Positions 1 to 7,931 of a DNA stretch of 58,518 nt are shown here, one piece after another (position 1 is the first letter of the stretch; the number at the start of each line of letters is the position of its first letter). Source of the DNA: Erwinia sp. ErVv1 (GTDB taxonomy: Bacteria > Pseudomonadota > Gammaproteobacteria > Enterobacterales > Enterobacteriaceae); assembly GCF_900068895.1 (NCBI RefSeq), contig NZ_CDPK01000005.1:416-58933 (forward strand). The letters run 5' to 3'. The notes beneath the pieces are model-generated. The model ran no database searches and was not told the origin of the DNA. It saw only the letters and a program-made list of their open reading frames with translations. Both the position numbers and the translations under genes were made by a program.

Positions 1-48
1 GCCAAAGGCACCACGCAACGCGTGGCGCGAGGACGCCCGTCACCCGCA

Positions 49-109
49 GGGATTATCCACCGGCACAGCAAATAGTGCAGCCCGGCAAATGCTGGGATTA
101 TCCACCGGC
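49..109. repeat. Pair of 16-bp direct repeats
   Basis: The 16-base sequence GGGATTATCCACCGGC occurs at 49-64 and again, identical, at 94-109, a period of 45 bp. The copies lie upstream of the HTH-kinase gene in the leftmost 200 bases, where I recognise no complete gene. They could be binding sites or the residue of a duplicated short segment. The sequence does not say which. Confidence 0.6.
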
Positions 110-125
110 CCCCCGAAACGAGTTA

Positions 126-147
126 TTTTTGTTTGCTTTTGTTTTAA
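126..147 (+). promoter_or_regulatory. Candidate DeoR-type operator, 11-bp direct repeat
   Basis: Two T-rich 11-mers, TTTTTGTTTGC (126-136) and TTTTGTTTTAA (137-147), follow each other directly, so they are spaced one helical turn apart. DeoR-family regulators often bind direct repeats of this kind near their own promoters. The site lies about 75 bases before the start of a gene whose N-terminus is a DeoR-type HTH, so autoregulation is a reasonable inference. No clear -35/-10 pair was identified. Confidence 0.3.
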
Positions 148-220
148 CCTTTTCACTGGGAGTTCAGTCACGTTCCCCTAAACCAGAGTCTCATATTCTT
201 TTGTGCACGCAGAGGTGGCC

Positions 221-1432
221 ATGTTTACTGAAGAAAGACGAAATCAAATTCTGGCGTGGCTCGATGAGCAGGAGCGCGTCACGGTGAACGGACTGGCCAG
301 CGCGCTGGGGGTGACAAAAGAAACCATCCGCACGGATCTCAATACGCTGGCCCGTCAGGGGCTGATCCAGCGCTGTCACGGCGGCGCAATCATTATCCGA
401 CGCAACATGCAGGCACGTCTAATCAGTGAAACGGGCGGCGATTTTGAAGTGCTGCTCCAGCGCCTGGAAGGGCGCAGGCAGCAGCGACAAGTACAACCCA
501 GGGGAAAAAAGATGCGCGGCAAGGTGTGTATTTTAGGATCGTTTAACGTGGATATCGTTGCCCGGGTGGCGCGTTTTCCCAAAGGCGGAGAATCGCTGCT
601 GGCATCAGGCAGCACGCTCGGGCCGGGCGGGAAAGGGGCGAATCAGGCCATGGCGGCCAGCCGGGCCGGTGCACGCGTGCATTTTGTTTCCAAAGTCGGC
701 ACGGACCAGTTCAGCCAGTTTGCCTTTGACCACCTTTCCGCGTCGGATATTCACTCCTTTAAGCTGTATCAGACCGCCGATGAACCCACCGGCAGCGCAA
801 TCATTTACGTCTCGCAGGAAAACGGCGAAAACATGATTGCCATCTACTCGGGAGCGAATAAAACCCTGACGGACGGTGAGATCGCCGAGATGACACCCGA
901 ACTGTCGCAGTCCGATGTGCTGCTGGTCCAGCTGGAGAACAACTTCTCCGCCACGCTTAACGCTATCAAGCTGGCCCACACCCTCGGCGTGCGGGTGATT
1001 ATGAATCCGGCCCCTTTTTCAAACGATGTGCTGGCCTGCCTGGAATATATCGACGTGATTACCCCAAACGAAACCGAGGCATCGCTGCTCTCCGGCGTCG
1101 AAGTGGTGGATGTCGACAGCGCCAGGGAAGCGGCGCTGGCTATCGTGCGCCTCGGCGCTAAGCGCGTGATCATCACCATGGGATCGCGCGGCGCGCTGAT
1201 CTGTGAGGATCAGCAGTTCCAGCATATTCCCGCTTTCCCGGCGGTCAGCGTGGATACCACCGGTGCAGGCGATGCCTTTAACGGGGCTTTCGCCGCAGCG
1301 CTGGCGGCGGGGGAGAGCATCACCCAGGCCGCCACGCGGGCATCAGCTTTCGCGTCGCTGGCCGTGGAGCGGGAAGGTGCTTCCAATATGCCAGACCGGG
1401 AGCAGGTCGCCGCCCGTCTGAATCAACGCTGA
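221..1432 (+). CDS. DeoR-type HTH fused to ribokinase-family (PfkB) sugar kinase
   Basis: The 403-residue product joins two modules. Residues 1 to about 55 form a DeoR-type winged HTH (FTEERRNQILAWL, then VTKETIRTDL and the GLIQRCHGGA wing). After a linker of about 40 residues, a complete PfkB/ribokinase domain begins near residue 98 (GSFNVDIVAR, GPGGKGANQA, and the catalytic signature DTTGAGDAFNGAF). It probably phosphorylates a sugar or sugar derivative and senses or regulates the downstream aldolase and transporter genes. ATG at 221 was chosen because GAGG at 212-215 precedes it; an upstream GTG at 203 lacks a better site. An in-frame ATG at 512 has its own AGGGG site (500-504) and would give a 306-residue kinase alone. 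The ligand-binding half of a normal DeoR protein is absent. The substrate is unknown. Confidence 0.85.
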   Translation: MFTEERRNQILAWLDEQERVTVNGLASALGVTKETIRTDLNTLARQGLIQRCHGGAIIIRRNMQARLISETGGDFEVLLQRLEGRRQQRQVQPRGKKMRGKVCILGSFNVDIVARVARFPKGGESLLASGSTLGPGGKGANQAMAASRAGARVHFVSKVGTDQFSQFAFDHLSASDIHSFKLYQTADEPTGSAIIYVSQENGENMIAIYSGANKTLTDGEIAEMTPELSQSDVLLVQLENNFSATLNAIKLAHTLGVRVIMNPAPFSNDVLACLEYIDVITPNETEASLLSGVEVVDVDSAREAALAIVRLGAKRVIITMGSRGALICEDQQFQHIPAFPAVSVDTTGAGDAFNGAFAAALAAGESITQAATRASAFASLAVEREGASNMPDREQVAARLNQR

Positions 1433-1479
1433 AACCAGGCATTTATCACAGCGGCAAAGGCTGCTGGCAGGAGAAAATA

Positions 1480-2403
1480 ATGAAAAAAATTGAAGGCATT
1501 GTGCCGGTGATGTTGACGCCGTTTACCCCGGATAACCAGATTGACTACCCGGGGATGACAAAACTGATTGAGTGGTACCTGACCCAGGGGGTGGATGCGC
1601 TATTTGCCGTGTGCCAGTCGAGTGAAATGCAGGCGCTGTCGCTGGCCGAGCGGGTTGAGCTGGCGCAGTTTGTCGTCGCACAGGTGAAGGGACGGGTGCC
1701 GGTTATCGCTTCCGGCCATATCAGTGATGATATCGCCCGGCAAAAAGAGGAGCTGCTGGCGATGTCCCGTACCGGGATAGATGCCCTGGTACTGGTGACC
1801 AACCACCTTGATCCGCAAAATCAGGGCAGGGACGTTTTTTATCAGACCATCAATACCCTGCTGGACGCGCTGCCCGCCGATCTGCCGCTGGGCCTGTATG
1901 AATGCCCGGCTCCATACCGTCGCCTGTTGAGTGATGAGGAGTTCCGTTTCTGTGCCGAAAGCGGTCGCTTTGTGGTACTGAAAGACGTCAGCTGCGACCT
2001 GGAAACGGTAACCCGCCGCGTGGCGATGGCGGAAGGTACGCCGCTGGCGGTGATCAATGCCAATGCGGCCATTGCCTGGCCTGCCATTCAGGCAGGATCG
2101 AAAGGTTTCAGCGGCGTTTTCACCAACTTCCATCCTGAACTTTATCACTGGCTCTATCACCAGGGAGCCAGCCAGCCGGAAAAAGCCCATGAGCTGTCGC
2201 TGTTCCTCTCCCTCAGCGCGGTGACGGAAACCCTGGGCTACCCGAAAAATGCCAAGATCTGGCATCAGCGTCTCGGCACTTTCGACAGTGAATACTGCCG
2301 GGTAAATAAAGACAACGTACTGGAAAAATTCTGGGGACTTGGCGTGCTGCTGGAGCAGATCCAGCAGGGTACCTCGCTTTGGCAAAAAAAAATCGCGGAA
2401 TAA
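1480..2403 (+). CDS. Dihydrodipicolinate synthase / N-acetylneuraminate lyase family aldolase
   Basis: This 307-residue protein has the normal length and pattern of the DapA/NanA class I aldolase family: the N-terminal GIVPVMLTPFT strand, a Tyr in GLYECPAPY and the Schiff-base lysine in FVVLKDVSCD. Members cleave or condense pyruvate with an aldehyde; sugar-acid and hydroxyproline catabolic enzymes are common outside lysine synthesis. The start has a good CAGGAG site at 1468-1473. It lies 47 bases after the kinase gene and before an MFS transporter, so a role in breaking down an imported sugar acid is more likely than lysine biosynthesis. The exact substrate cannot be read from sequence. Confidence 0.85.
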   Translation: MKKIEGIVPVMLTPFTPDNQIDYPGMTKLIEWYLTQGVDALFAVCQSSEMQALSLAERVELAQFVVAQVKGRVPVIASGHISDDIARQKEELLAMSRTGIDALVLVTNHLDPQNQGRDVFYQTINTLLDALPADLPLGLYECPAPYRRLLSDEEFRFCAESGRFVVLKDVSCDLETVTRRVAMAEGTPLAVINANAAIAWPAIQAGSKGFSGVFTNFHPELYHWLYHQGASQPEKAHELSLFLSLSAVTETLGYPKNAKIWHQRLGTFDSEYCRVNKDNVLEKFWGLGVLLEQIQQGTSLWQKKIAE

Positions 2404-2575
2404 GCCGCGTACGGGATGGCGCAAGGCCATCCCTCTGATCCTGCTGCCCGCCAATAATAACGATACGGGGAACAATCATGACTCTTTGCAACCGCAATGA
2501 CCGGGCGAAAGAAAGACTCGCTCTTAATCCAAATAACACCCGCGCACCTCTTTGTCCATTTCGACAGGGAGATGC

Positions 2576-3892
2576 ATGATGAAAGCAGATACCACCACCG
2601 TTATCAGTACATCCAGTGCTGCCCGCGCATCCTCCCCGGCGATGACGCAGGCGCCCGCCGTCAGCCGCTTACGCTGGGGCATTGTGATGATTCTGCTGCT
2701 GGCGGCGATCGTAAACTATCTCGATCGCGCTAACCTCAGTATTGCCAATACCACCATCGCCGCCGAGTTCGGCTTCTCGCAAACCGAGATGGGCCTGCTG
2801 CTGTCGGCCTTTCTGTGGCCCTATGCGCTGGCTAATCTCCCGGCTGGCTGGCTGGTTGACAGATACGGACCAAAGCGCATGTTCGCCTGGGCGCTCTGCC
2901 TGTGGTCCAGCTTTACCGTGCTGGCTTCATTCGTCAACAGCTACAGTTTCTTCTATGGCCTGCGTATGATGCTGGGCATTTCAGAATCGCCGTTCTTTAC
3001 CTCCGGCATTAAAATTACCCATCGCTGGTTTGGCGACCGCGAGCGTGGCCTGCCGACGGCGATTATCAACACCGGTTCACAAATCGCCAACGCCATTGCG
3101 CCGCCAATCCTAACCGTACTGCTGCTTACTCTGGGCTGGCGCGGCATGTTCGTGGCGATTGGCCTGATGGGGCTGCCGCTGCTGCTGGCCTGGTGGAAAT
3201 TTTATCGCGATCCCGATGCGCGTGAAGATGCCCTGCTGCACGCCGGGCAGCGCAGCGTGGCGCAGCCGGAAGAGCAGGTTCGCACCAGCTGGGGCGCACT
3301 GTTTCGCTATCCCGCAACCTGGGCGATGGTCATTGGTAACTTCTCCATTATGTTCACCATCTGGGTCTATCTAACCTGGCTGCCGAGCTATCTGGAGAAA
3401 TCGCTGGGCTTCAGCCTGAAAGCCACCGGCTGGATTGCCTCTATCCCGTTCTTTGCCGGGATCCTCGGCGTGCTGGTGGGCGGCATGCTCTCCGACCGTC
3501 TGGTGCGTCGCGGCGTGGCATCCATTACGTCGCGCAAGATCCCGATAGTATTGGGTGCGGCACTGGCGGCCTGCTTCGTTGCTCCTGTCCCCTTTGTGAA
3601 CAGTACGCCGCTGGCGATTACCCTCCTGGCGCTGGGCTACTTTTTCTCACAAATGCCGCAGGGGGCGCTCTGGACGCTGGCGAGTGATATCGCGCCGAAA
3701 GAGCAGGTGGCATCCCTGGGGGCTATTCAGAACTTTGGCGGGTTCCTCGGCGCGGCAATGGCACCGATTGTCACCGGCGTGATCCTGGATATGACCGGTA
3801 AATTCACCAACGTATTTTTACTCGGTGCCGTCTTACTCGTTATTGGCGCACTCAGCTACGGCCTGTTTGTCCGCCACCGCCTCCAGTCCTGA
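2576..3892 (+). CDS. MFS transporter, anion:cation symporter (sugar-acid) type
   Basis: The 438-residue product is a 12-helix major facilitator superfamily protein. Helix 1 contains NYLDRANLSIA, and the helix 2-3 loop carries the MFS motif as GWLVDRYGPKRMF. This arrangement is typical of the ACS family of galactonate, glucarate and hexuronate transporters. ATG at 2576 (or the adjacent ATG at 2579) is preferred because AGGGAG stands at 2566-2571; an upstream TTG at 2552 has no such site. As the last gene of the kinase-aldolase operon it probably imports the operon's substrate. A strong hairpin follows the stop codon. Confidence 0.85.
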   Translation: MMKADTTTVISTSSAARASSPAMTQAPAVSRLRWGIVMILLLAAIVNYLDRANLSIANTTIAAEFGFSQTEMGLLLSAFLWPYALANLPAGWLVDRYGPKRMFAWALCLWSSFTVLASFVNSYSFFYGLRMMLGISESPFFTSGIKITHRWFGDRERGLPTAIINTGSQIANAIAPPILTVLLLTLGWRGMFVAIGLMGLPLLLAWWKFYRDPDAREDALLHAGQRSVAQPEEQVRTSWGALFRYPATWAMVIGNFSIMFTIWVYLTWLPSYLEKSLGFSLKATGWIASIPFFAGILGVLVGGMLSDRLVRRGVASITSRKIPIVLGAALAACFVAPVPFVNSTPLAITLLALGYFFSQMPQGALWTLASDIAPKEQVASLGAIQNFGGFLGAAMAPIVTGVILDMTGKFTNVFLLGAVLLVIGALSYGLFVRHRLQS

Positions 3893-3918
3893 CCGGTAAT
3901 CCTTACCCTGCAACAATA

Positions 3919-3950
3919 AATAGCGTTCGGTTTAAACACCGAACGCTATT
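3919..3950 (+). terminator. Hairpin terminator after the kinase-aldolase-MFS operon
   Basis: A perfect 13-bp inverted repeat (AATAGCGTTCGGT / ACCGAACGCTATT) with a 6-base loop lies 27 bases after the MFS stop codon. It lacks a long T tract, so it may work with Rho or as an mRNA-protecting stem, but its position marks the operon end. Confidence 0.65.
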
Positions 3951-4098
3951 ATAGATAAACTGCGTCCGGCGATATGTGCAGGCGCTAAGGGCAATCCGAA
4001 TCGCCCAGGCAGGAGAACCTTTCTGTCATGTATGCCTGTTACAGGTGCCATTGTGATGCGGGAAGTGCGGATATAATTTCAGTTGCGAGGAGCAGGTA

Positions 4099-4977
4099 AT
4101 GAGTCATAGCGGATCGGGTGAGGGCAGAGCAGTTGTATTAGGTGGTGGGGGCGTGGCAGGTATAGCCTGGATGACAGGGTTGCTGCTCGGTCTGCGGGAC
4201 GAAGGGGTTGAGCCTGGGCACACAGCTGACGTGCTGATCGGCACGTCGGCAGGATCGACCGTCGCCGCACAGATTGCGTGTGGGTGCGATCTGGACGATC
4301 TCTTCCAGCGGCAGACCCTCCCCGAGAGGCAGGTAGCAGAGCTGGTGCCGAAACCGCATCTGGTTGAGCTGATCGGTAATGCGCTGCCGGTGCTGTTCAG
4401 GCTTACCGATGCGGTTGAAAGGACGCGGCGCATTGGCGAACTGGCGGCCAATAGCACAACCGTGGACGAGGCGCAGCGCCGCGCGGTCATCGCCGACCGG
4501 CTGCCCTCGCATCACTGGCCCGACCGCCAGCTCAGGATCGTTGCGGTTAATATCGCTACCGGCGAGCCGCAGATTTTCGATAAAGATTCCGGCGTCAGCC
4601 TGGTCGATGCCGTCGCTGCAAGCTGTGCGGTACCGGGCATGTGGCCCCCGGTGAGCATAAACGGTCAACGCTATATGGACGGCGGCATTCACTCGTCGGA
4701 TAACGCTTATCTGGCGGCTGGCAGCGCTAAGGTTTTGATTTTGTCCCCGCTGGGGACGCAGGGGATGACGCTACCCGGCAGTGCAAACCTGACCAGTCAG
4801 GCTGAGGCGCTGCGCCAGGGCGGGGCCGACGTTACCCTTGTTGAACCTGACGAGGCTTCTCGCGAAGCGATGGGCAAGAATCCGCTGTCGCCCGAAACTC
4901 GCCTTCCTGCTGCAATGGCCGGCCGTGCGCAGGGCCGTGCTATCGCCGCCAGCCTGGCAGATAACCCCGCAGCCTGA
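4099..4977 (+). CDS. Patatin-like phospholipase family protein
   Basis: This 292-residue protein has the three patatin hallmarks: the glycine-rich oxyanion loop GGGGVAGIAW near residues 15-24, the nucleophile elbow GTSAG with Ser50, and the second catalytic residue Asp194 in the DGG motif. Patatin-family enzymes are Ser-Asp acyl hydrolases that release fatty acids from lipids. No signal peptide or membrane segment is visible, so it is probably cytoplasmic. The start has GAGGAG at 4087-4092. It stands alone between two hairpins. Its substrate is not known; the family includes housekeeping bacterial proteins as well as toxins. Confidence 0.85.
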   Translation: MSHSGSGEGRAVVLGGGGVAGIAWMTGLLLGLRDEGVEPGHTADVLIGTSAGSTVAAQIACGCDLDDLFQRQTLPERQVAELVPKPHLVELIGNALPVLFRLTDAVERTRRIGELAANSTTVDEAQRRAVIADRLPSHHWPDRQLRIVAVNIATGEPQIFDKDSGVSLVDAVAASCAVPGMWPPVSINGQRYMDGGIHSSDNAYLAAGSAKVLILSPLGTQGMTLPGSANLTSQAEALRQGGADVTLVEPDEASREAMGKNPLSPETRLPAAMAGRAQGRAIAASLADNPAA

Positions 4978-4985
4978 CGCCCGGA

Positions 4986-5010
4986 ATCGGCAGGCGTGCT
5001 GCCTGCCGAT
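4986..5010 (+). terminator. Hairpin after the patatin-like gene
   Basis: A 10-bp perfect inverted repeat (ATCGGCAGGC / GCCTGCCGAT) with a 5-base loop sits just after the stop codon. No T run follows, so it is a probable rather than certain terminator. Confidence 0.5.
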
Positions 5011-5030
5011 TAACGGGCATACTCAGTAAC

Positions 5031-5094
5031 AATGCCACAATGCCACAATGCCACAATGCCACAATGCCACAATGCCACAATGCCACAATGCCAC
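5031..5094. repeat. Perfect octanucleotide microsatellite, (AATGCCAC)8
   Basis: Eight exact head-to-tail copies of AATGCCAC fill 64 bases between the patatin-like gene and the MASE1 sensor gene. A unit length not divisible by three and perfect copies are what slipped-strand mispairing generates. It lies about 125 bp upstream of the predicted promoter of the MASE1 gene, so it could alter promoter context, or it may be neutral. Confidence 0.95.
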
Positions 5095-5218
5095 ATTGCT
5101 CAGAGCCAGCTCCTGACAATTACCGGGGCTTACGCCATTGAACTCTGATACAGTTTCAGCGGGGTCAAGCGAGACGTTATTCATTTTTTTGTCCCTGTTA
5201 CTCTCCACGCCCGTTCTG

Positions 5219-5246
5219 TTGAAGAAAAAAAGATTGAGTTTATACT
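5219..5246 (+). promoter_or_regulatory. Predicted sigma-70 promoter for the MASE1 operon
   Basis: TTGAAG (5219-5224) and TATACT (5241-5246) match -35 and -10 boxes at a 16-base spacing. The expected transcription start lies about 25 bases before the MASE1 gene. Confidence 0.5.
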
Positions 5247-5276
5247 GTCGGGCAGGTCACATGAGAATTAAGAGAA

Positions 5277-6581
5277 ATGAAAATGAATCGCGCGGCTTCT
5301 TTCTTTCAGCATAATGCAGTTTCCATCGCGCTGTGGATGATTGTTTACTATATTTCAGGCGTTATTTCATTAAAAGTCGATGCCATTGACGCACAAATTT
5401 CCATTGTCTGGTTTCCGGCAGGGGTGGCGACAGCGGCCTTTCTCTGCGCCAGGTGGCGTTTATGGCCGGTGCTGTTACTCTCTTTTATTATTATTAACGT
5501 TATTCTCGACAATGCATTTGATAATAAGTTAACTCTTTCAATTATCTACGCTATTCTCGCTATGCCGGCGAGTATGCTGATTGCCTGGATTTCACGCTAC
5601 TTTTCCCGCCCCGGCGACGATCTGCATATTATTCTCTTATGGCTTTTTGCTACTATTCTGGTCAGTTTTGTAGATGCGCTGCTCTTTTCAGCGGGGCTGA
5701 ACTTCTTCAGAAATGCCAATTTCAAAGAAATTTTTTGGAGCGGGTTTATCGCCGATGCGACGGGGATTATATTTGCTACAACGGTGATCATGGGGTTTAT
5801 GAACACCCGCCTGCGCACCCGCACCTCGATCGTTAAAAATATCATTCCGGGCCTGGTGACCTGGATACTATTATGCCTGAGCAGCCTGCTGATTTTTAAT
5901 AATACGGCTAAAGCTTTTGCCCATAATAATCTTCATCTTTACAGTGACGCGCTGATTTTTTCACTGGCCTGCATACCGGTCATTTTTGCCGTGTTAATGT
6001 CACTGCTGTGGGGCAATCGGGGCGGCTCGCTGGCGCTGCTGACGCTGTCCGCCATTGCGATGTATTTCACCAAAAACAAACTGGGTCCTTTCTTCATGAG
6101 AGGGCTGTATCCGCATGAACCGCTGATGCTGATTCAGGGCTATTTAACGGCAACCACGCTGTTAATGGTGTTTATCCGGGTCATTACCCGGGATATTTCT
6201 CATCTTGACGCTGCAAACGGCATTCAGGCCAGGCAGTATGCCGTTTATCAGTTAAACCTGGCCACCGGTGAGATTGCCTGGGGCAATCTCATGGGGGAGT
6301 TAGGCCTTATTGATGAGGACGTTTTTTCACACCGGGAAACACTCATGCAGCGGGTCCATCCGGATGACCGGGACCTTCTTGCCGCTCACTGGGCAGGGAC
6401 GTCCAACCAGAACAATCTGCCGATTATCCAGTTTCGGCTAAGCACCGATGAGGGGGCCTGGATCAGAGTCACCGACAGCGGAAGCCTCTTTTTTAGCCAA
6501 AACACGCCGCAAATGATAGTAGGGAAATGGCGCATAACTAAAACCCTGCCGCTTTTCAAAACTGACCAGATGGATAAGTAA
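5277..6581 (+). CDS. MASE1-PAS membrane sensor protein without output domain
   Basis: The 434-residue product begins with about 300 residues of closely spaced hydrophobic helices matching the MASE1 integral membrane sensor domain (SIVWFPAGVATAA after the second helix is characteristic). A cytoplasmic PAS-3-like fold follows from about residue 313, with the recognisable MQRVHPDDRDLL segment. MASE1-PAS proteins normally continue into GGDEF, EAL or histidine kinase domains, but this one stops after the PAS. It may signal through a partner, or be a shortened diguanylate cyclase. ATG at 5283 is an alternative start. The next gene begins 2 bases after its stop codon, so the two are almost certainly co-transcribed. 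Confidence 0.8.
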   Translation: MKMNRAASFFQHNAVSIALWMIVYYISGVISLKVDAIDAQISIVWFPAGVATAAFLCARWRLWPVLLLSFIIINVILDNAFDNKLTLSIIYAILAMPASMLIAWISRYFSRPGDDLHIILLWLFATILVSFVDALLFSAGLNFFRNANFKEIFWSGFIADATGIIFATTVIMGFMNTRLRTRTSIVKNIIPGLVTWILLCLSSLLIFNNTAKAFAHNNLHLYSDALIFSLACIPVIFAVLMSLLWGNRGGSLALLTLSAIAMYFTKNKLGPFFMRGLYPHEPLMLIQGYLTATTLLMVFIRVITRDISHLDAANGIQARQYAVYQLNLATGEIAWGNLMGELGLIDEDVFSHRETLMQRVHPDDRDLLAAHWAGTSNQNNLPIIQFRLSTDEGAWIRVTDSGSLFFSQNTPQMIVGKWRITKTLPLFKTDQMDK

Positions 6582-6583
6582 AA

Positions 6584-7915
6584 ATGGTTCAGATCGCCTT
6601 ATTACTCTTTGGTGCTGACTTTGTCAGAACCAAGTCAAAATATCTGTGGTTTATCGGCCTGCTGTGGGGCACGTTGGGCGCGCTGGTCTTTTTCGACGGG
6701 CTGGATGGTCAGCTCTACTTCCCACTGAAAACCTTCGGCTTTTTATTGATGGTCGAGAGCATTGTGACCCTGAGCGTCGCCTCCAGCGGGGCAGGGGCGC
6801 AAAAAGCGGTGCTCTATTTTAAAGGGGTGACGTTCCTGTTTTGTGCGCTGGTCATCATTATCAACCAGAAATACAGCAACCTGCTGCTGTCGGTTATGTT
6901 CGGTTTTTCATTCTTCATTATCGGCCTGTTTGTTGGCGTCTCGGCCTGGGTCGTTCGCTATCCGCGCTGGCATCTGAATATTTTTTACGGCCTGGTACAG
7001 ATGTTTTTTGCCTTCTTTCTGTTTATCCATAACCAGGCTGCCGTCTCATTTTTTCTCGGTTTCTTAATGGCCGGTAGCGGCCTGAGCTGCTTATTTACCG
7101 CCGTGCGGGCAAGACGTATCCGTCATGCCAGCTCGGTGTTTCAGCTGATACAGCCTCAGGATACCTTAGAGCACAGGGAGTGGACGCTCGAGGAGAGTGC
7201 TGCGCTTGCGGCACTGGCTGAAAAACAAACCGGCTTATCCGGGAATACGCTCATCGTGCATATCTGGACGCCAGAGGGATCGGCAGAACATACCCCGGTT
7301 TCCCGGCCGGTCATTAACCGCTATATCGCGGCCGTTGATGAGGATGGCGTGATCTCCACGGGGCATGCAGCTCTTGAGGTGCCCTCACTGCTTTACATCA
7401 GCCTCTATCCTGCCGAAGATATTGACCGCTCCCCTTCAGAGTTTTTCCGCGTATTGAAGGCCACCCACGACAATGACGTTAAGGGGTCGTTTCAGCCCAG
7501 CTACGAAACCGAAGCCGCCGACTGGTGTCACTCGGACAGGCGGGTTATGTTCACCAATTACAACGTAGCCTCGCTGTCGGCTTTCTGGCAGATCTATTCC
7601 CGGCATGAAATTTATAACCTGACCTACCGTAACTGCTCCAGCAGCGTGGCCTATGCGCTGGAGGCTGCCCTGGAGGGCGTTCTCTCATCACGGAGCAAGA
7701 GCTGGACCCATACTCTCAAAATATTCTTTATGCCTGAACTCTGGATCGCTTCCCAGGTCCGCAAGCGCGCCCTGATGATGGCCTGGACGCCCGGTCTGGT
7801 GATGGACTATGCGCGCGCACTTAGCGCGGTAGTCCATCCCGTTGCCCTGCCCTGGTCGCAGAGGATGCCGTGGAAGTGGCGCTACTCCCACCAGCAGGGC
7901 CGCGCTGGCAAATAG
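6584..7915 (+). CDS. HdeD-like membrane protein with C-terminal permuted papain-like (NlpC/P60-type) domain
   Basis: The 443-residue protein starts with about six hydrophobic segments (residues 20-175) resembling the HdeD/DUF308 family. A soluble domain of about 260 residues follows. In it a conserved-looking His261 (STGHAALEV) comes before Cys351 (TYRNCSSSVAYALE). His before Cys in these contexts is the circularly permuted order of papain-like hydrolases such as the YiiX/YaeF and LRAT-like NlpC/P60 relatives, which cleave amide or acyl bonds. The catalytic assignment is inference from motif order. The gene follows the MASE1 sensor by 2 bases, so the sensor may regulate or partner with this enzyme. 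Confidence 0.6.
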   Translation: MVQIALLLFGADFVRTKSKYLWFIGLLWGTLGALVFFDGLDGQLYFPLKTFGFLLMVESIVTLSVASSGAGAQKAVLYFKGVTFLFCALVIIINQKYSNLLLSVMFGFSFFIIGLFVGVSAWVVRYPRWHLNIFYGLVQMFFAFFLFIHNQAAVSFFLGFLMAGSGLSCLFTAVRARRIRHASSVFQLIQPQDTLEHREWTLEESAALAALAEKQTGLSGNTLIVHIWTPEGSAEHTPVSRPVINRYIAAVDEDGVISTGHAALEVPSLLYISLYPAEDIDRSPSEFFRVLKATHDNDVKGSFQPSYETEAADWCHSDRRVMFTNYNVASLSAFWQIYSRHEIYNLTYRNCSSSVAYALEAALEGVLSSRSKSWTHTLKIFFMPELWIASQVRKRALMMAWTPGLVMDYARALSAVVHPVALPWSQRMPWKWRYSHQQGRAGK

Positions 7916-7931
7916 CCGCCAGCGGCCGCGT

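Noticed and set aside
5031-5094. Possible CRISPR array
   Set aside because: Units are 8 bp and contiguous with no spacers, so it is a microsatellite.
5023-5208. 61-codon frame on the minus strand through the octamer array (repeating VALWHCGI)
   Set aside because: Its repeated peptide is simply the translation of the microsatellite, and it has no ribosome site or recognisable homologue.
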